From assembly GCF_020423045.1 (NCBI RefSeq), contig NZ_CP081943.1, forward strand, positions 5,890,001 to 5,954,000: DNA of 64,000 nt. Direction: 5' to 3'. This stretch comes from Pseudomonas sp. MM213. Its GTDB lineage: Bacteria > Pseudomonadota > Gammaproteobacteria > Pseudomonadales > Pseudomonadaceae. Below the pieces are notes generated by a model. That model saw only the letters and a program-made list of their open reading frames with translations. It ran no database searches and was not told the DNA's origin. Shown one piece after another: positions 7,541-17,054 of this stretch. Position numbers and translations under genes: made by a program. Within the stretch, counting starts at the first letter, position 1. Each line of letters starts with the position of its first letter.

Positions 7541-8887
7541 ATGATGAATCGTCGTATTCAGCAGCCGTTCACTGCGACGCCAAGGCGCCAGAAAGGATCG
7601 GTGAGTGTATTGATGGTGATCGCGTTGGCGATGATTGGCATGGTGGCCGCACTGGCTTTGGACGGCGGGCACATGATGCTGAACAAAACGCGCTTGCAGA
7701 ATGCGGTGGACGCCGCGGCCCTGAGTGGTGCCAAAACCCTGAGTCAGGTGGAAGGTGGAGTCAATATTGCCAGTACGACGCGCACTGCCGCACTCAATAC
7801 GCTGACGCAAAATGCGAATGCCACGGGCAACACAGAATTGGCAACGGCAGTTGGTGGCAACGCAGCCACATTCGCGGTGGTGGAACTGGCAAGCAGTGTC
7901 TATGGGCCGTTCTCCTATCCCGGGCCAGCGAATGCCAAATACGTTCGGGTATCGGTACCGAGCTATAACCTGACCGGTTTTTTCTGGAACTTCGCCCAGG
8001 TATTCGGTTCTGGCGGTCTGGGGGCCAAAGCGGTGGCGGCAATCGCCACTGCCGGACCCAGCCCTACCAGTCCTTGTGATCTCGCACCTTTGATGGTCTG
8101 TGGCGACCCGACTCAATACAACCCTGGCGCCGGCGTGTTCTGGGGCTTCCAGTTTGGTGATTTGCAGGTATTGAAGACGGCTGCCGGCAATTCGTCGCCC
8201 ATTGGTCCAGGCAATTTTCAGTTGCTCGATTTTGGTTCGGGCGGCAGTACGGTCAGGGAGGATCTGGCCGGAGGTGGCAAGGTCTGCCGCACTGTGGGGG
8301 ACAACGTCCAGACCGCACCTGGCAACAAGGTCGGCCCTACCTCCCAAGGCTTGAACACACGCTTCGGCATCTACAACGGCCCGGTCAGTGCCTCGGACTA
8401 TCCGCCGGACATGGTGACCGAGTCCAGCAACCCCGCGATCACTTACGACGACTCGGTCACACCGGCACAGGCGAAGTACAAAGGGAAAACCGTCACCTCG
8501 AGCAACGGCAATCTCACGGCGGGCGGCGACGCGATATTTGACTACAACGACTGGCGCACGAGCGTTGCCGGGTGTGTGGCAGGGTCTGGCAGTGGTTGTG
8601 AGAGCCATGGCGTGTTCGAGCGCCGGATGATGAAAATTGTGGTGGGCAACTGCACTGGCAAACAAGGCGGTTCAACCTCGATCCCTGTCCTCGGTTTTGG
8701 CTGCTATTACGTGGTGCAACCAATGGATGGCGGTGGCGGGGACGCTCAGATCTTCGGGCAGTTCGTGAAGGAGTGCGAAGGCGACAACGTGGCCGGCCCT
8801 ACGCCGTCAACCGATTCCGGCCCACAGATCATTCAGCTCTACAAAACCTATCTCAACGGCAGCGGTACTCCGAGCACTGACTCATAG
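7541..8887 (+). CDS. tadG: TadG-like pilus assembly protein
   Basis: 448 residues. After a short basic tail it has the Tad/TadG N-terminal signature: GSVSVLMVIALAMIGMVAAL as a pilin-like membrane helix, then DGGHMMLNKTRLQNAVDAAALSGAK. The rest is a Gly/Ser/Thr-rich periplasmic domain with several cysteines. The start was placed at ATGATG because GAGGG lies just upstream; an in-frame ATG 18 bases earlier has a poorer site. TadG-type minor proteins are thought to act with TadE/F as pseudopilins or tip-associated factors. Confidence 0.85.
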   Translation: MMNRRIQQPFTATPRRQKGSVSVLMVIALAMIGMVAALALDGGHMMLNKTRLQNAVDAAALSGAKTLSQVEGGVNIASTTRTAALNTLTQNANATGNTELATAVGGNAATFAVVELASSVYGPFSYPGPANAKYVRVSVPSYNLTGFFWNFAQVFGSGGLGAKAVAAIATAGPSPTSPCDLAPLMVCGDPTQYNPGAGVFWGFQFGDLQVLKTAAGNSSPIGPGNFQLLDFGSGGSTVREDLAGGGKVCRTVGDNVQTAPGNKVGPTSQGLNTRFGIYNGPVSASDYPPDMVTESSNPAITYDDSVTPAQAKYKGKTVTSSNGNLTAGGDAIFDYNDWRTSVAGCVAGSGSGCESHGVFERRMMKIVVGNCTGKQGGSTSIPVLGFGCYYVVQPMDGGGGDAQIFGQFVKECEGDNVAGPTPSTDSGPQIIQLYKTYLNGSGTPSTDS

Positions 8888-8895
8888 GAGGCGTC

Positions 8896-9375
8896 ATGAG
8901 ACTTCACGCGTTTAAACATCCGAAGCGCCAGCAAGGCCTGGCCATGGTGGAATTCACCCTCGTCCTGCCGGTGTTGTTGCTGCTGTTACTGAGCCTCGGT
9001 GAGATCGGCCGCATGCTCTATCAGTACAACGTATTGCTGCAGGCCAGCCGTGATGCCGACCGTTTTGTCGCAAACCACGCCTGGGACTCGACGCTGGGTG
9101 CGGTCTCTCTGAGCAATGCGCTGCAGACCCAGACGAAAAACGTTGCGGTGTATGGCGTGCCTGCCAACACCGGCACCGCTGTGTTGTCCGGGTTGACGCC
9201 TGACAACGTGGTCGTCGCCGCGGTGGGCACCGACCATGTGCGAGTCACCATCACCTATACGTTCTGCCCGGTGATTGGCAGTGGCAATTGTGCCGGCTCG
9301 ATTCCGGGTTTTTTTGGCAATCAGATTGCGCTGAACATTCCCCTGGTTGCCACTACCGTGATGAGGGCACTGTGA
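8896..9375 (+). CDS. tadE: TadE-like minor pseudopilin
   Basis: 159 residues with a TadE N-terminus: QQGLAMVEFTLVLPVLLLLLLSLGEIGRM, a pilin-like helix with the conserved Glu (VEF), followed by a periplasmic domain. It is preceded by TAGGAGG eight bases after the tadG stop. Its own TGA overlaps the next ATG by one base, so translation is coupled. It is processed by TadV in the characterised systems. Confidence 0.88.
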   Translation: MRLHAFKHPKRQQGLAMVEFTLVLPVLLLLLLSLGEIGRMLYQYNVLLQASRDADRFVANHAWDSTLGAVSLSNALQTQTKNVAVYGVPANTGTAVLSGLTPDNVVVAAVGTDHVRVTITYTFCPVIGSGNCAGSIPGFFGNQIALNIPLVATTVMRAL

Positions 9376-9869
9376 TGAATAGAAAACACATGCGCGGAAT
9401 CTATACGGTGGAGTTCGCCTTCGTTGGTCTGCTGGTGTTCACGCTGTTGTTCGGCGTGTTGGAAATGGGCCGCCTGTACTTCACGGTCAACGCACTGGAT
9501 GAGGCCGCGCGCCGTGGTGCGCGCCTGGCAGCCGTCTGCAATATCAGCGATCCGGTGGTGTTGCGGCGGGCAATCTTCAATGCTGCGACCGACGCAGGTA
9601 CGAGCCAGCTGATCAGCAATCTGGCCACCACTAATCTGACGTTGACCTACCTGGACGCAAATGGCGCCCTGGTGGCCAACCCAGCTGACCTGGTCAGCGC
9701 AAACGGCTTTCGTGCCATCCGCTATGTCCAGTTGAGTCTGCAAAACTTCGTTTTCAATCTGTTTATTCCCGGGTTCGGCGTGCCCATTACCTTGCCTGCA
9801 TTCAGGGCAACGTTGCCACGCGAAAGTCTCGGGCGTCACTCTGATTCCGGGGAGATCACACCATGCTGA
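9375..9869 (+). CDS. tadF: TadE/TadF-like minor pseudopilin
   Basis: 164 residues. The N-terminus (MRGIYTVEFAFVGLLVFTLL) carries the TadE/F pattern TVEF plus a single membrane helix, then EMGRLYFTVNALDEAARRGARLAAV, a typical TadE-family continuation. I chose the ATG that overlaps the previous stop by one base rather than an upstream in-frame start inside tadE. The end overlaps the tadZ start by seven bases. Placement between tadE and tadZ suggests the TadF role, but the two paralogues cannot be strictly told apart by eye. Confidence 0.82.
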   Translation: MNRKHMRGIYTVEFAFVGLLVFTLLFGVLEMGRLYFTVNALDEAARRGARLAAVCNISDPVVLRRAIFNAATDAGTSQLISNLATTNLTLTYLDANGALVANPADLVSANGFRAIRYVQLSLQNFVFNLFIPGFGVPITLPAFRATLPRESLGRHSDSGEITPC

Positions 9870-11083
9870 ATATGAAGGAAACGCCGATTGCCAGTTCGAC
9901 TGGCAAAACCGGGTTGCGGTTGCTGATCAGCAGCCGTGATGCCAACTCTTTACGCGATCTGCAGAGTGTCTGTCAGCGCATGCCTGGCCTGGAGGTAAGC
10001 ACTCGCCTGGTGAGCAATGGGCATGTTGACCCGCTCTACAGTCTGGACCGTATGCCCGATCTGTTGCTGTTGCGCGTCAGCCACCTGTGGCGCGAGGAAT
10101 TGTCGGCACTGTTGCAACACCCGGCCCATGAGCGTCCGCCGATGTTGGTGTGTGGGCTGCTGAGCGAACAGGAAGCCATGCGCCTGGCGATGCAGGCCGG
10201 TGCCCGGGACGTGCTGCCGGAGCCCATCGCCGAGACCGAACTGGTCGCTGCCATGAATCGGCTGGTCACGGAGGTTCGGAGCGGCAGTGGGGCTGACGGA
10301 AAATTGATCGCCGTGATGAGCGCAAAGGGCGGTTCCGGCGGAACCCTGGTGGCCTGCAACCTGGCACAACAGCTCAGCATGAAAGGCGGCAGTACCCTGC
10401 TGCTGGATATGGACCTGCAATTTGGCAGCGTGACGCATTATCTGGATGTGGCGCAGACGCACAGCCATCTGGAGGTGTTGCATCAGGTCAACGGCATGGA
10501 CAGCGTCGCGTTACGCGGTTTTTGCAGTCACTTCAGCCCGACCTTGCATGTGCTGGGCGGTCGGGCCGGTGAGCTGTGTTTGCCACAGGATGCCCAACCC
10601 GAGCAACTTGACACCCTGTTGCAGTTGGCCCGCGCCAGCTATGGCTGGGTGGTGGTCGACCTGCCGCGGCAAATCGATCACCTCACCGGTTCTGTGCTGG
10701 AGCAGGTGGATCGGGTGTACGTGGTGGTGCAACAGAGCGTCAGTCATCTGCGCGATGCCAGCTCTCTGGTGCGGATTCTTCGCGATGACCTGGGTGTGCG
10801 CGGGGATCAATTGCAGATCGTGGTCAACCGTTATGACAAGGCCGCAGCGATCAGCCTTAAAGATGTCGGCGAGGCGTTACGCTGCACCAATCTGTCGAAA
10901 TTACCCAACGACTTCAATCTGGTCAGCCAGAGTCAGAACACTGGCGTGCCGTTGGGGCTGCATGCGCCGAGGGCAGCAATTACTACTGCACTGCGCGACA
11001 TGACCGAGGACCTGGTCGGTCAGCAAGTAGCCGGCAACAAAGGCTTGTTCAAACGCGCCTTCAACCGTGTTTTCGGGGGATGA
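9863..11083 (+). CDS. tadZ: Pilus localisation ATPase-like protein TadZ/CpaE
   Basis: 406 residues. It has an atypical receiver-like N-terminal domain (residues 18-135, with PDLLLLRVSHLW and ARDVLPEPI) and a ParA/MinD-like C-terminal domain. The deviant P-loop reads AKGGSGGT (154-161): the signature Lys of KGG is kept, but the second Lys of GKT is Gly. The switch region LLLDMDLQFG (179-188) is intact. Such P-loop variants are known in the TadZ group, which positions the pilus machine at a pole. It is translationally coupled to the genes on both sides. Confidence 0.9.
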   Translation: MLNMKETPIASSTGKTGLRLLISSRDANSLRDLQSVCQRMPGLEVSTRLVSNGHVDPLYSLDRMPDLLLLRVSHLWREELSALLQHPAHERPPMLVCGLLSEQEAMRLAMQAGARDVLPEPIAETELVAAMNRLVTEVRSGSGADGKLIAVMSAKGGSGGTLVACNLAQQLSMKGGSTLLLDMDLQFGSVTHYLDVAQTHSHLEVLHQVNGMDSVALRGFCSHFSPTLHVLGGRAGELCLPQDAQPEQLDTLLQLARASYGWVVVDLPRQIDHLTGSVLEQVDRVYVVVQQSVSHLRDASSLVRILRDDLGVRGDQLQIVVNRYDKAAAISLKDVGEALRCTNLSKLPNDFNLVSQSQNTGVPLGLHAPRAAITTALRDMTEDLVGQQVAGNKGLFKRAFNRVFGG

Positions 11084-11086
11084 ACC

Positions 11087-12520
11087 ATGATCAGCGACTT
11101 TCGTAACCGCTTGCGCAAACAGTCTGGTAAACCCGCCGCTGCCCAACCGGGCGACGATCTGCTGGATCCGCCAGAGGAAATAATGGCGTGGGAACGTGTG
11201 GCACCAGACGTTCTTTACGAAACCAAAAGCCAGGTCACCCCGGTGGAGGCGGAGTGGCGGGAAAAGATCTACCAGCAGTTGCTCAAAGTCATGGACCTGT
11301 CCTTGCTGGACTCCCTTGAACAGGCCGAGGCTGCTCGGCAGATTCGCGATATTTGCCAGCGCCTGCTCGATGAGCATTCGGCACCGGTGAGTACCGTCAG
11401 CCGTCAGTTGATCATCAAGCAGATCACCGACGAGGTGCTCGGCCTCGGGCCTCTGGAACCGTTGCTGGCCGATCACAGCGTGTCCGACATTCTGGTCAAC
11501 GGCTCTGCCTCGGTCTATGTCGAGCGCTTCGGCAAACTGCAACGGACCGATGTGCGTTTTCGCGATGATCAGCATTTGTTGAACATCATCGACCGTATCG
11601 TCTCAAGCCTGGGTCGGCGTATCGACGAGTCCTCGCCGTTGGTGGATGCCCGGCTCAAGGACGGTTCGCGGGTCAACGCGATTATCCCGCCGCTGGCCAT
11701 CGATGGCCCGAGCATGTCGATTCGGCGCTTTGCGGTGGACCTGCTCAATACCGACAGTCTGATCCAGGTGGGGACGTTGACCCCGGCCATTGCCCTGCTG
11801 CTCAAGGCGATTGTCCGTGGGCGCTTGAACGTGCTGATTTCCGGCGGTACCGGCAGCGGCAAGACCACCATGCTCAATGTGCTGTCCAGTTTCATTCCGC
11901 AAAACGAGCGGATTGTCACCATCGAAGATTCGGCCGAACTGCAATTGCAGCAACCCCATGTGGTGCGCCTGGAAACCCGGCCTTCGAACATCGAGGGCCG
12001 TGGCGAAGTGAGCCAGCGGGAGTTGGTGCGCAACAGCCTGAGGATGCGTCCGGACCGCATAGTGATCGGCGAAGTGCGCGGCGTCGAGGCGCTGGACATG
12101 CTGACTGCGATGAACACCGGCCACGACGGCTCGTTGACCACGATCCACGCCAACACCGCACGCGATGCGTTGGGGCGAGTCGAGAACATGGTGTCGATGA
12201 CCGGGGCGACCTTTCCGATCAAGGCCATGCGGCAGCAGATCGCTTCGGCCATTGATGTGGTGATCCAATTGGAACGCCAAGAGGATGGCAAGCGCAGACT
12301 GGTCAGCGTGCAGGAAATCAACGGCATGGAAGGCGAGATCATCACCATGACCGAAATCTTTTCCTTCGTGCGCCATGGCATGGGCGAAAACGGCGAAGTG
12401 CTTGGTGATTACCGGCCCAGCGGCATGATCCCCGCGTTCCGCGATGTGCTGGCCAAGCGCGGCATCGAGTTGCCGCTTACGATGTTCAGGCCTGAATGGA
12501 TGGAGGCACGGCAGTCATGA
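11087..12520 (+). CDS. tadA: Tad secretion ATPase TadA/CpaF
   Basis: 477 residues, a type II/IV secretion-family ATPase that powers Flp polymerisation at the inner membrane. Visible elements are VSDILVNG and the Arg-rich region before the core, Walker A GGTGSGKT (253-260), the Asp box [10 protein letters not shown], Walker B-type RIVIGEVRG (324-332) and the His box TTIHANT. Length and motif order fit the CpaF subfamily. It starts three bases after tadZ and overlaps tadB by ATGA. Confidence 0.95.
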   Translation: MISDFRNRLRKQSGKPAAAQPGDDLLDPPEEIMAWERVAPDVLYETKSQVTPVEAEWREKIYQQLLKVMDLSLLDSLEQAEAARQIRDICQRLLDEHSAPVSTVSRQLIIKQITDEVLGLGPLEPLLADHSVSDILVNGSASVYVERFGKLQRTDVRFRDDQHLLNIIDRIVSSLGRRIDESSPLVDARLKDGSRVNAIIPPLAIDGPSMSIRRFAVDLLNTDSLIQVGTLTPAIALLLKAIVRGRLNVLISGGTGSGKTTMLNVLSSFIPQNERIVTIEDSAELQLQQPHVVRLETRPSNIEGRGEVSQRELVRNSLRMRPDRIVIGEVRGVEALDMLTAMNTGHDGSLTTIHANTARDALGRVENMVSMTGATFPIKAMRQQIASAIDVVIQLERQEDGKRRLVSVQEINGMEGEIITMTEIFSFVRHGMGENGEVLGDYRPSGMIPAFRDVLAKRGIELPLTMFRPEWMEARQS

Positions 12521-13503
12521 ACAATATTCCTGGTGAATTCATTCTGATGTTCCTCGGCATGGTGTTTATCGCTGTGTTCCTCCTGTCTCAGGGGGTGGTG
12601 GTGCCGGTGTTCGGCGAGGCCGGCAAGATGCGCAAGCGTATCCGCGGCCGTTTGCACGTTCTGGAGAAAGCCAACAACCTGCCCAATATGCAGACGGTGT
12701 TGCGACAGAAGTACCTGACGCGCTTGACGCCGCTGGAGGCCATGCTCGAGCAGTTGCCCTTTATGGCGAGCCTGACCCAGATGATCGAGCAGTCCGGTCA
12801 TGAATATCGTGCTTATCGGGTGTTGTTGCTCGGGCTGTTCCTGGGCGCCTGTGCAGGTTTCTCGATCTGGATGATCTCGTCAGTCCTGTGGATGGCGTTG
12901 CTGGCGGGCTTCGGAGCGTTCTGGCTACCACTGCTGAAAATTTCTCGTGACCGTGGCAAACGCTTCGCCGGGTTTGAGGAAGGCCTGCCGGATGCACTGG
13001 ATGCAATCTGCCGTGCCCTGCGCGCCGGGCACCCGTTCAACGAAACCCTGCGCCTGGTCGGCGAGGAGCATAAGGGGCCGGTCGCTCAGGAGTTTGGCCT
13101 GACTTTCGCGGACATCAACTATGGCAACGATGTACGTCGGGCCATGCTCGGCCTGCTGGAAAGGATGCCGAGCATGACGGTGATGATGCTGGTGACCTCA
13201 ATCCTCATCCATCGCGAGACCGGCGGTAATCTGACCGAGGTGCTGGAGCGTTTGAGTCGCCTGATCCGCGGGCGTTTTCGCTTCCAGCGCAAGGTCAGGA
13301 CCCTGTCGGCCGAAGGGCGGATGTCAGCCTGGGTGCTGGTGTCGATTCCGTTCGTGCTGGCGATTGCGATCGTTGTCACAAGCCCCACCTACATGCCTGT
13401 GCTGCTCAATGATCCCATAGGCCACAAACTGATCATCGGGGCGTTTTTCGCCATGCTGCTCGGGATTTTCTGGATACGCAAAATCATTCGGATTCAGGTT
13501 TAA
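12517..13503 (+). CDS. tadB: Tad inner-membrane platform protein TadB
   Basis: 328 residues of the GspF/TadB superfamily. There is an N-terminal helix ([19 protein letters not shown]), a pair of helices near the middle and a C-terminal helix pair. The T2SSF domain carries [20 protein letters not shown] and [20 protein letters not shown], both diagnostic. The ATG overlapping the tadA stop is chosen, with GGAGG ten bases upstream; an earlier in-frame ATG adds seven residues. TadB and TadC together form the platform on which TadA acts. Confidence 0.92.
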   Translation: MNNIPGEFILMFLGMVFIAVFLLSQGVVVPVFGEAGKMRKRIRGRLHVLEKANNLPNMQTVLRQKYLTRLTPLEAMLEQLPFMASLTQMIEQSGHEYRAYRVLLLGLFLGACAGFSIWMISSVLWMALLAGFGAFWLPLLKISRDRGKRFAGFEEGLPDALDAICRALRAGHPFNETLRLVGEEHKGPVAQEFGLTFADINYGNDVRRAMLGLLERMPSMTVMMLVTSILIHRETGGNLTEVLERLSRLIRGRFRFQRKVRTLSAEGRMSAWVLVSIPFVLAIAIVVTSPTYMPVLLNDPIGHKLIIGAFFAMLLGIFWIRKIIRIQV

Positions 13504-13532
13504 GCGGTTTTCGCTACCGGGAGGTACAGGTC

Positions 13533-14495
13533 ATGGACTTTTTGCTCGGGTTGTTCAGTCGGGTCACGGGAAGCGAGGAGGTGGCGCGCCTGTTGTTCCT
13601 CGGCGCGATCGGTTTGAGTACGGTGCTTGCAGTTGTCGCCGTGAGCTTGCTGATTTTGGGGCTTCAGGATCCGGTGCAGCGTCGTCTGGCGCTGATCAAG
13701 CGTGGTCATTTAGGCAACACCGCCGGGCAAGAAGCCCCGGGTAATCTGCAACTGTTACTGGAACGGGTCGGCCAGCGCTTTGCCTCGGCCGAATCGGCTC
13801 AGACCTCAGTCACCCAGACTTTATTGACGCATGCTGGGTACCGTTCCTCTTCAGCGGTGCAGATGTACTGGGCTGTGCGCTTGATGACGCCGCTGTTATT
13901 AGTCGGTATTACGTTGCTGCTATTGCCGATGATTCCCAGGGTTTCCCTGGCCATGGGGTTGCTGGTGGTGGTCTTGGCAGCCGGTATCGGATGGTTGCTG
14001 CCAGCGCTGTATGTCGCCAAGCGCAAGCAGTTGCGACAAGGTCGGTTGCGTGCCGCGTTTCCGGATGCGCTGGATCTGATGGTCGTGTGCGTGGAGTCGG
14101 GCCTTGCCTTGCCTACGACGATCGAACGGGTGGCTGAGGAGATGTCGGTCAGTCAGGTCGAACTGGCTGAAGAACTGGCCCTGGTCAATGCGCAAATCCG
14201 CGCGGGCATTTCCAGTACCGCGGCGCTCAAACAACTGGCTGTGCGCACTGGCCTGGATGACGTACAAGGGCTGGTCAGCCTGTTGGCGCAGAGTATCCGC
14301 TTTGGTACCAGCGTGGCCGATACCCTGCGCATCTATGCCGATGAATTCCGTGACCGGCGTACGCAGGCCGCCGAAGAGATGGGGGCGAAAATTGGTACCA
14401 AGCTGATATTCCCGCTGATTTTCTGCCTGTGGCCGAGCTTCTTTCTGGTCGCTATCGGCCCGGCCATGATCGGTGTACTCAAAGTATTCGGGTGA
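13533..14495 (+). CDS. tadC: Tad inner-membrane platform protein TadC
   Basis: 320 residues, paralogous to TadB, with the T2SSF motif AAFPDALDLMVVCVESGLAL and a C-terminal FPLIFCLWPSFFLVAIGPAM helix. A good ribosome site (GGGAGG) precedes the ATG. It is the last gene of the rightward Tad operon; the next genes run in the opposite direction. Confidence 0.92.
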   Translation: MDFLLGLFSRVTGSEEVARLLFLGAIGLSTVLAVVAVSLLILGLQDPVQRRLALIKRGHLGNTAGQEAPGNLQLLLERVGQRFASAESAQTSVTQTLLTHAGYRSSSAVQMYWAVRLMTPLLLVGITLLLLPMIPRVSLAMGLLVVVLAAGIGWLLPALYVAKRKQLRQGRLRAAFPDALDLMVVCVESGLALPTTIERVAEEMSVSQVELAEELALVNAQIRAGISSTAALKQLAVRTGLDDVQGLVSLLAQSIRFGTSVADTLRIYADEFRDRRTQAAEEMGAKIGTKLIFPLIFCLWPSFFLVAIGPAMIGVLKVFG

Positions 14496-14571
14496 GGTCA
14501 AACGGGCGGAGGCTATCGAGTGCGATGGCCTTGCCCCCCGAGCCTGATCTGCACTTTCCTGTCATGGACCC

Positions 14572-14618
14572 ACACATTTCCCGCCGCGGGATCATCCAAC
14601 CAGGGTTGGATAATGTGT
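14572..14618. other. Branched inverted repeats between convergent Tad operons
   Basis: An outer stem ACACATT (14572-14578) / AATGTGT (14612-14618) encloses two hairpins, CCCGC/GCGGG (14580-14590) and ATCCAAC/GTTGGAT (14594-14611). This is a three-way-junction shape in the 214-bp gap between tadC and the DUF3613 gene. There is no T-run, so it may be a Rho-independent-like roadblock or an RNA end-protecting structure. Confidence 0.35.
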
Positions 14619-14709
14619 AGAGACTACTTTCCTGAACACGACATCAAGCCCGGCTTTGCAGCCAGGCTACTCTGGACTACGCCAGAGGCTGATCACCCAT
14701 CGACATGCC

Positions 14710-14979
14710 TCAGTTGCCGCTACTCATATCTCCCCCAGCATCCTGTTCAAAAAACATCGGAATCGGGAAGTTGAAGCTATTCAGCCAGCGCTGCATGGCC
14801 AGTTCACGTTCGGCGGCCGAAGCGGTTTGCAGATTAGGGGAGGCAACCACACCTCGAATCTGCAACTGCAACCACTGTTCGGTGCCTTGTTGGTACGGCG
14901 AAGAGGGGCCCGGCTCAATAGCCCAGGCAGTGGTGGACAGGCAAGCCATGCACACGATCAACAGCCTTTTGGTCTTCAT
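14710..14979 (-). CDS. DUF3613 domain protein, Tad-locus associated
   Basis: 89 residues with a Sec signal (MKTKRLLIVCMACLSTTAWA) and a small periplasmic domain (QGTEQWLQLQIRGVVASPN, then ELAMQRWLNSFNFPIP). This pattern belongs to DUF3613 proteins, which I know from Tad/Flp loci of Pseudomonas and Burkholderia. It lies 18 bases downstream of tadD in the same direction, so it is the last gene of the rcpA-tadD operon. Its exact function is unknown. Confidence 0.8.
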   Translation of the reverse strand: MKTKRLLIVCMACLSTTAWAIEPGPSSPYQQGTEQWLQLQIRGVVASPNLQTASAAERELAMQRWLNSFNFPIPMFFEQDAGGDMSSGN

Positions 14980-14997
14980 CTCGATTCCTCGTACGTT

Positions 14998-15711
14998 CTA
15001 CTTGTTCGCACTGGAAGAGGCATCGGCTACTTCCGTCTTGCGATTCCCCTCGGTAGCCACCACTTTTTTGGCGGAGGCCTTGAGTTTTTCCGCGCGGGTT
15101 TGAGCTTCGGCGACTTGCTTGGGGCTCAAGTCGGCGCGGGTCACCAGGTCAGCAGCCGACTTCCAGTTATCCTGGTAGATCAGCAGCGTCACCATATTGA
15201 GTGCCGCCAATGTGTTTGCCTGCTTGAGCTCCATGGCGGTCATGAACTCAAAGCGTGCTTCAGGGATCCGTCGCTGATTGAGGTAGACGACCCCCAGGTC
15301 ATTTCGCATCCTGTCGTCGGTGGGGGCCATCTTCACCGCACGCTCAAGGTGAGTGGCAGCGGAGGCGTTATCATTTTTGGCGGCGGCCAACTGGCCCAGG
15401 CCATGTTCCCCTTCAGCCGTCAGACAGGTGCCGAGCAAGCTTTCGTACAACGGCTGCGCGTCGCCGCTACGCCCCATCATGCGCAACACCCGAGCCTTGC
15501 GCAGGCGAACCTGGACCAGGTCATCGGGCAAACCTTCCAGATTCGCCAGGCTGGCATACAAACGGCCTTCGTCGGCCATGTTGTCGGCCAGGTTCAGGGC
15601 CAGTTCCTGCTCCGAACCGGGCTTGGCACAGCTGGGCGGTCGCGAAGTCAGGCCATTACTGGCGCAACCTGCGAGCATTAACGTCGTCGCTATTGCAATG
15701 ACTGCTTTCAT
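14998..15711 (-). CDS. tadD: Tad pilus TPR lipoprotein TadD
   Basis: 237 residues. The N-terminus is a lipoprotein signal with lipobox LAGC (Cys16). The body has TPR-type helices: YASLANLEGLPDDLVQVRLR, ARVLRMMGRSGDAQPLYESL, HLERAVKMAPTDDRMRNDLG and VVYLNQRRIPEARFEFMTAM. The start is the ATG preceded by AGAGGA; the open frame upstream is not convincing. TadD acts as the pilotin-like factor needed for secretin assembly or stability, which fits its position 119 bases after rcpA. Confidence 0.88.
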   Translation of the reverse strand: MKAVIAIATTLMLAGCASNGLTSRPPSCAKPGSEQELALNLADNMADEGRLYASLANLEGLPDDLVQVRLRKARVLRMMGRSGDAQPLYESLLGTCLTAEGEHGLGQLAAAKNDNASAATHLERAVKMAPTDDRMRNDLGVVYLNQRRIPEARFEFMTAMELKQANTLAALNMVTLLIYQDNWKSAADLVTRADLSPKQVAEAQTRAEKLKASAKKVVATEGNRKTEVADASSSANK

Positions 15712-15830
15712 CGTATGTCCTCTGGCTACAACATGTTGAACGCCCGGCCAATGGCAATGAAGCTGGCCCGGCAGGCGTTCAACGTCACCGTTACGAGTGA
15801 GGGCGAGGCGAGTCTGGTTCAGGCTCCGGA

Positions 15831-17054
15831 TCATTGCGAGAGACCGCTGAGACTGTCGAAGTCGCCATTTTCCAGGAAAAACATGCGGTAGAAGTTCGGG
15901 TCGTAATTGCGCAGCTGTTCGCCAGGCAATGACGGTAGTGTTGCATTGGCAGCCAGTGGCTGGACCAGATGGGGGGTGACGATCATCAGCAGTTCGCGCT
16001 CTTCACGGTTGATGGTGTTGTCGCGGAAAAATGCGCCCAGAACCGGGATATCGCCCAGCCCCGGAAACTTGTTCACCTGGGAATTGTTGCGGGAGCTGAT
16101 CAGGCCGCTGATGACGAAGCTTTCGCCGTCGGCCAGGGAGATGCTGGTATCGGTACGGCGCACGCTCAGGGCCGGGACTATCGTGCCGGCGATGCTCACG
16201 GCGTTGGTGAAGTCCAGTTCACTGACTTCCGGCGCCACCTTCAGCGCGATACGATTTTTCCCGACGATGGTCGGCGTCAGCGTCAGGCGGATACCGAATT
16301 CCTTGTACTCGATGGACACGTTATCGCTGCCTGAACTGGGCACCGGAATCGGTATTTCACCGCCGGCCAGGAAGCTCGCACTCTGCCCGCTGAGCGCTAC
16401 CAGGCTTGGCCGCGCCAGGGTGTAGGCGAAACCACTGCCTTCCAGCGCGTTGAGTGCCACCAGGGTACTGCCGGTAGCAAACGTGAGGTTGAAGTTGTTG
16501 TTGTTCACCGGTATCGCGGGCGTGACAATGCCGCCGATGGTGGGCAAGGTTCTCGGCGAGCCGAACAGGAAGTTGCCACGGATGCCGAAAATCGAGGCGG
16601 AGGCTTCCTTGAGCTTGGTCCGGCTGACTTCGACGAAACGGATATCGGTCTGTACCTGGCTCGGCAGCAGCGGGTCGTCGGAGGGCACCGACGGCACGCT
16701 GGTCAGTGCCGATGTGGCTTTACCTTTGACGAACACCATGCTTTGGCGCGGCGTTTTCGAACAGGCAGTCCAGACCATCAGGCTGGTGGTCCCCGGTGCA
16801 ATGCCCGTGAGTATGAACGCGTTGTTGCCGCTGGGTTGCACGTCGGCAATTTTCGGGTCACCCACCGCCAGTTGCGTTACCGGAACGGGGCTGCGCAGTT
16901 CATTCTGCAACCCCTGACCGACCTCGAACGTTGTCGACCAACTGTCCAGTTGCGAACAATTGGCAGGTGCGGCCTGAGCCGCATTCACGCTGAGGCCCGT
17001 CCAGAACAGGCCATGGATAATTTTCTTGAAAGCGGGCGCGGGACGAAGGCTCAT
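15831..17054 (-). CDS. rcpA: Flp/Tad outer-membrane secretin RcpA/CpaC
   Basis: 407 residues with a signal peptide ending near NAAQA. The periplasmic domain includes VTQLAVGDPKIADVQPSGNN (a BON/secretin-N-type segment), and the secretin domain has VRRTDTSISLADGESFVISG followed by FPGLGDIPVLGAFFRDNTIN and LLMIVTPHLVQP, the canonical secretin C-terminus. It forms the outer-membrane channel for the Flp pilus. Ribosome site TGAGGATG. It leads a leftward operon (rcpA, tadD, DUF3613) convergent with the rest of the locus, whereas rcpC and rcpA are usually adjacent. Confidence 0.93.
   Translation of the reverse strand: MSLRPAPAFKKIIHGLFWTGLSVNAAQAAPANCSQLDSWSTTFEVGQGLQNELRSPVPVTQLAVGDPKIADVQPSGNNAFILTGIAPGTTSLMVWTACSKTPRQSMVFVKGKATSALTSVPSVPSDDPLLPSQVQTDIRFVEVSRTKLKEASASIFGIRGNFLFGSPRTLPTIGGIVTPAIPVNNNNFNLTFATGSTLVALNALEGSGFAYTLARPSLVALSGQSASFLAGGEIPIPVPSSGSDNVSIEYKEFGIRLTLTPTIVGKNRIALKVAPEVSELDFTNAVSIAGTIVPALSVRRTDTSISLADGESFVISGLISSRNNSQVNKFPGLGDIPVLGAFFRDNTINREERELLMIVTPHLVQPLAANATLPSLPGEQLRNYDPNFYRMFFLENGDFDSLSGLSQ

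Noticed and set aside
14520-14774. 84-residue plus-strand frame after tadC
   Set aside because: It has no ribosome site or domain, and overlaps the DUF3613 gene and inverted repeats.
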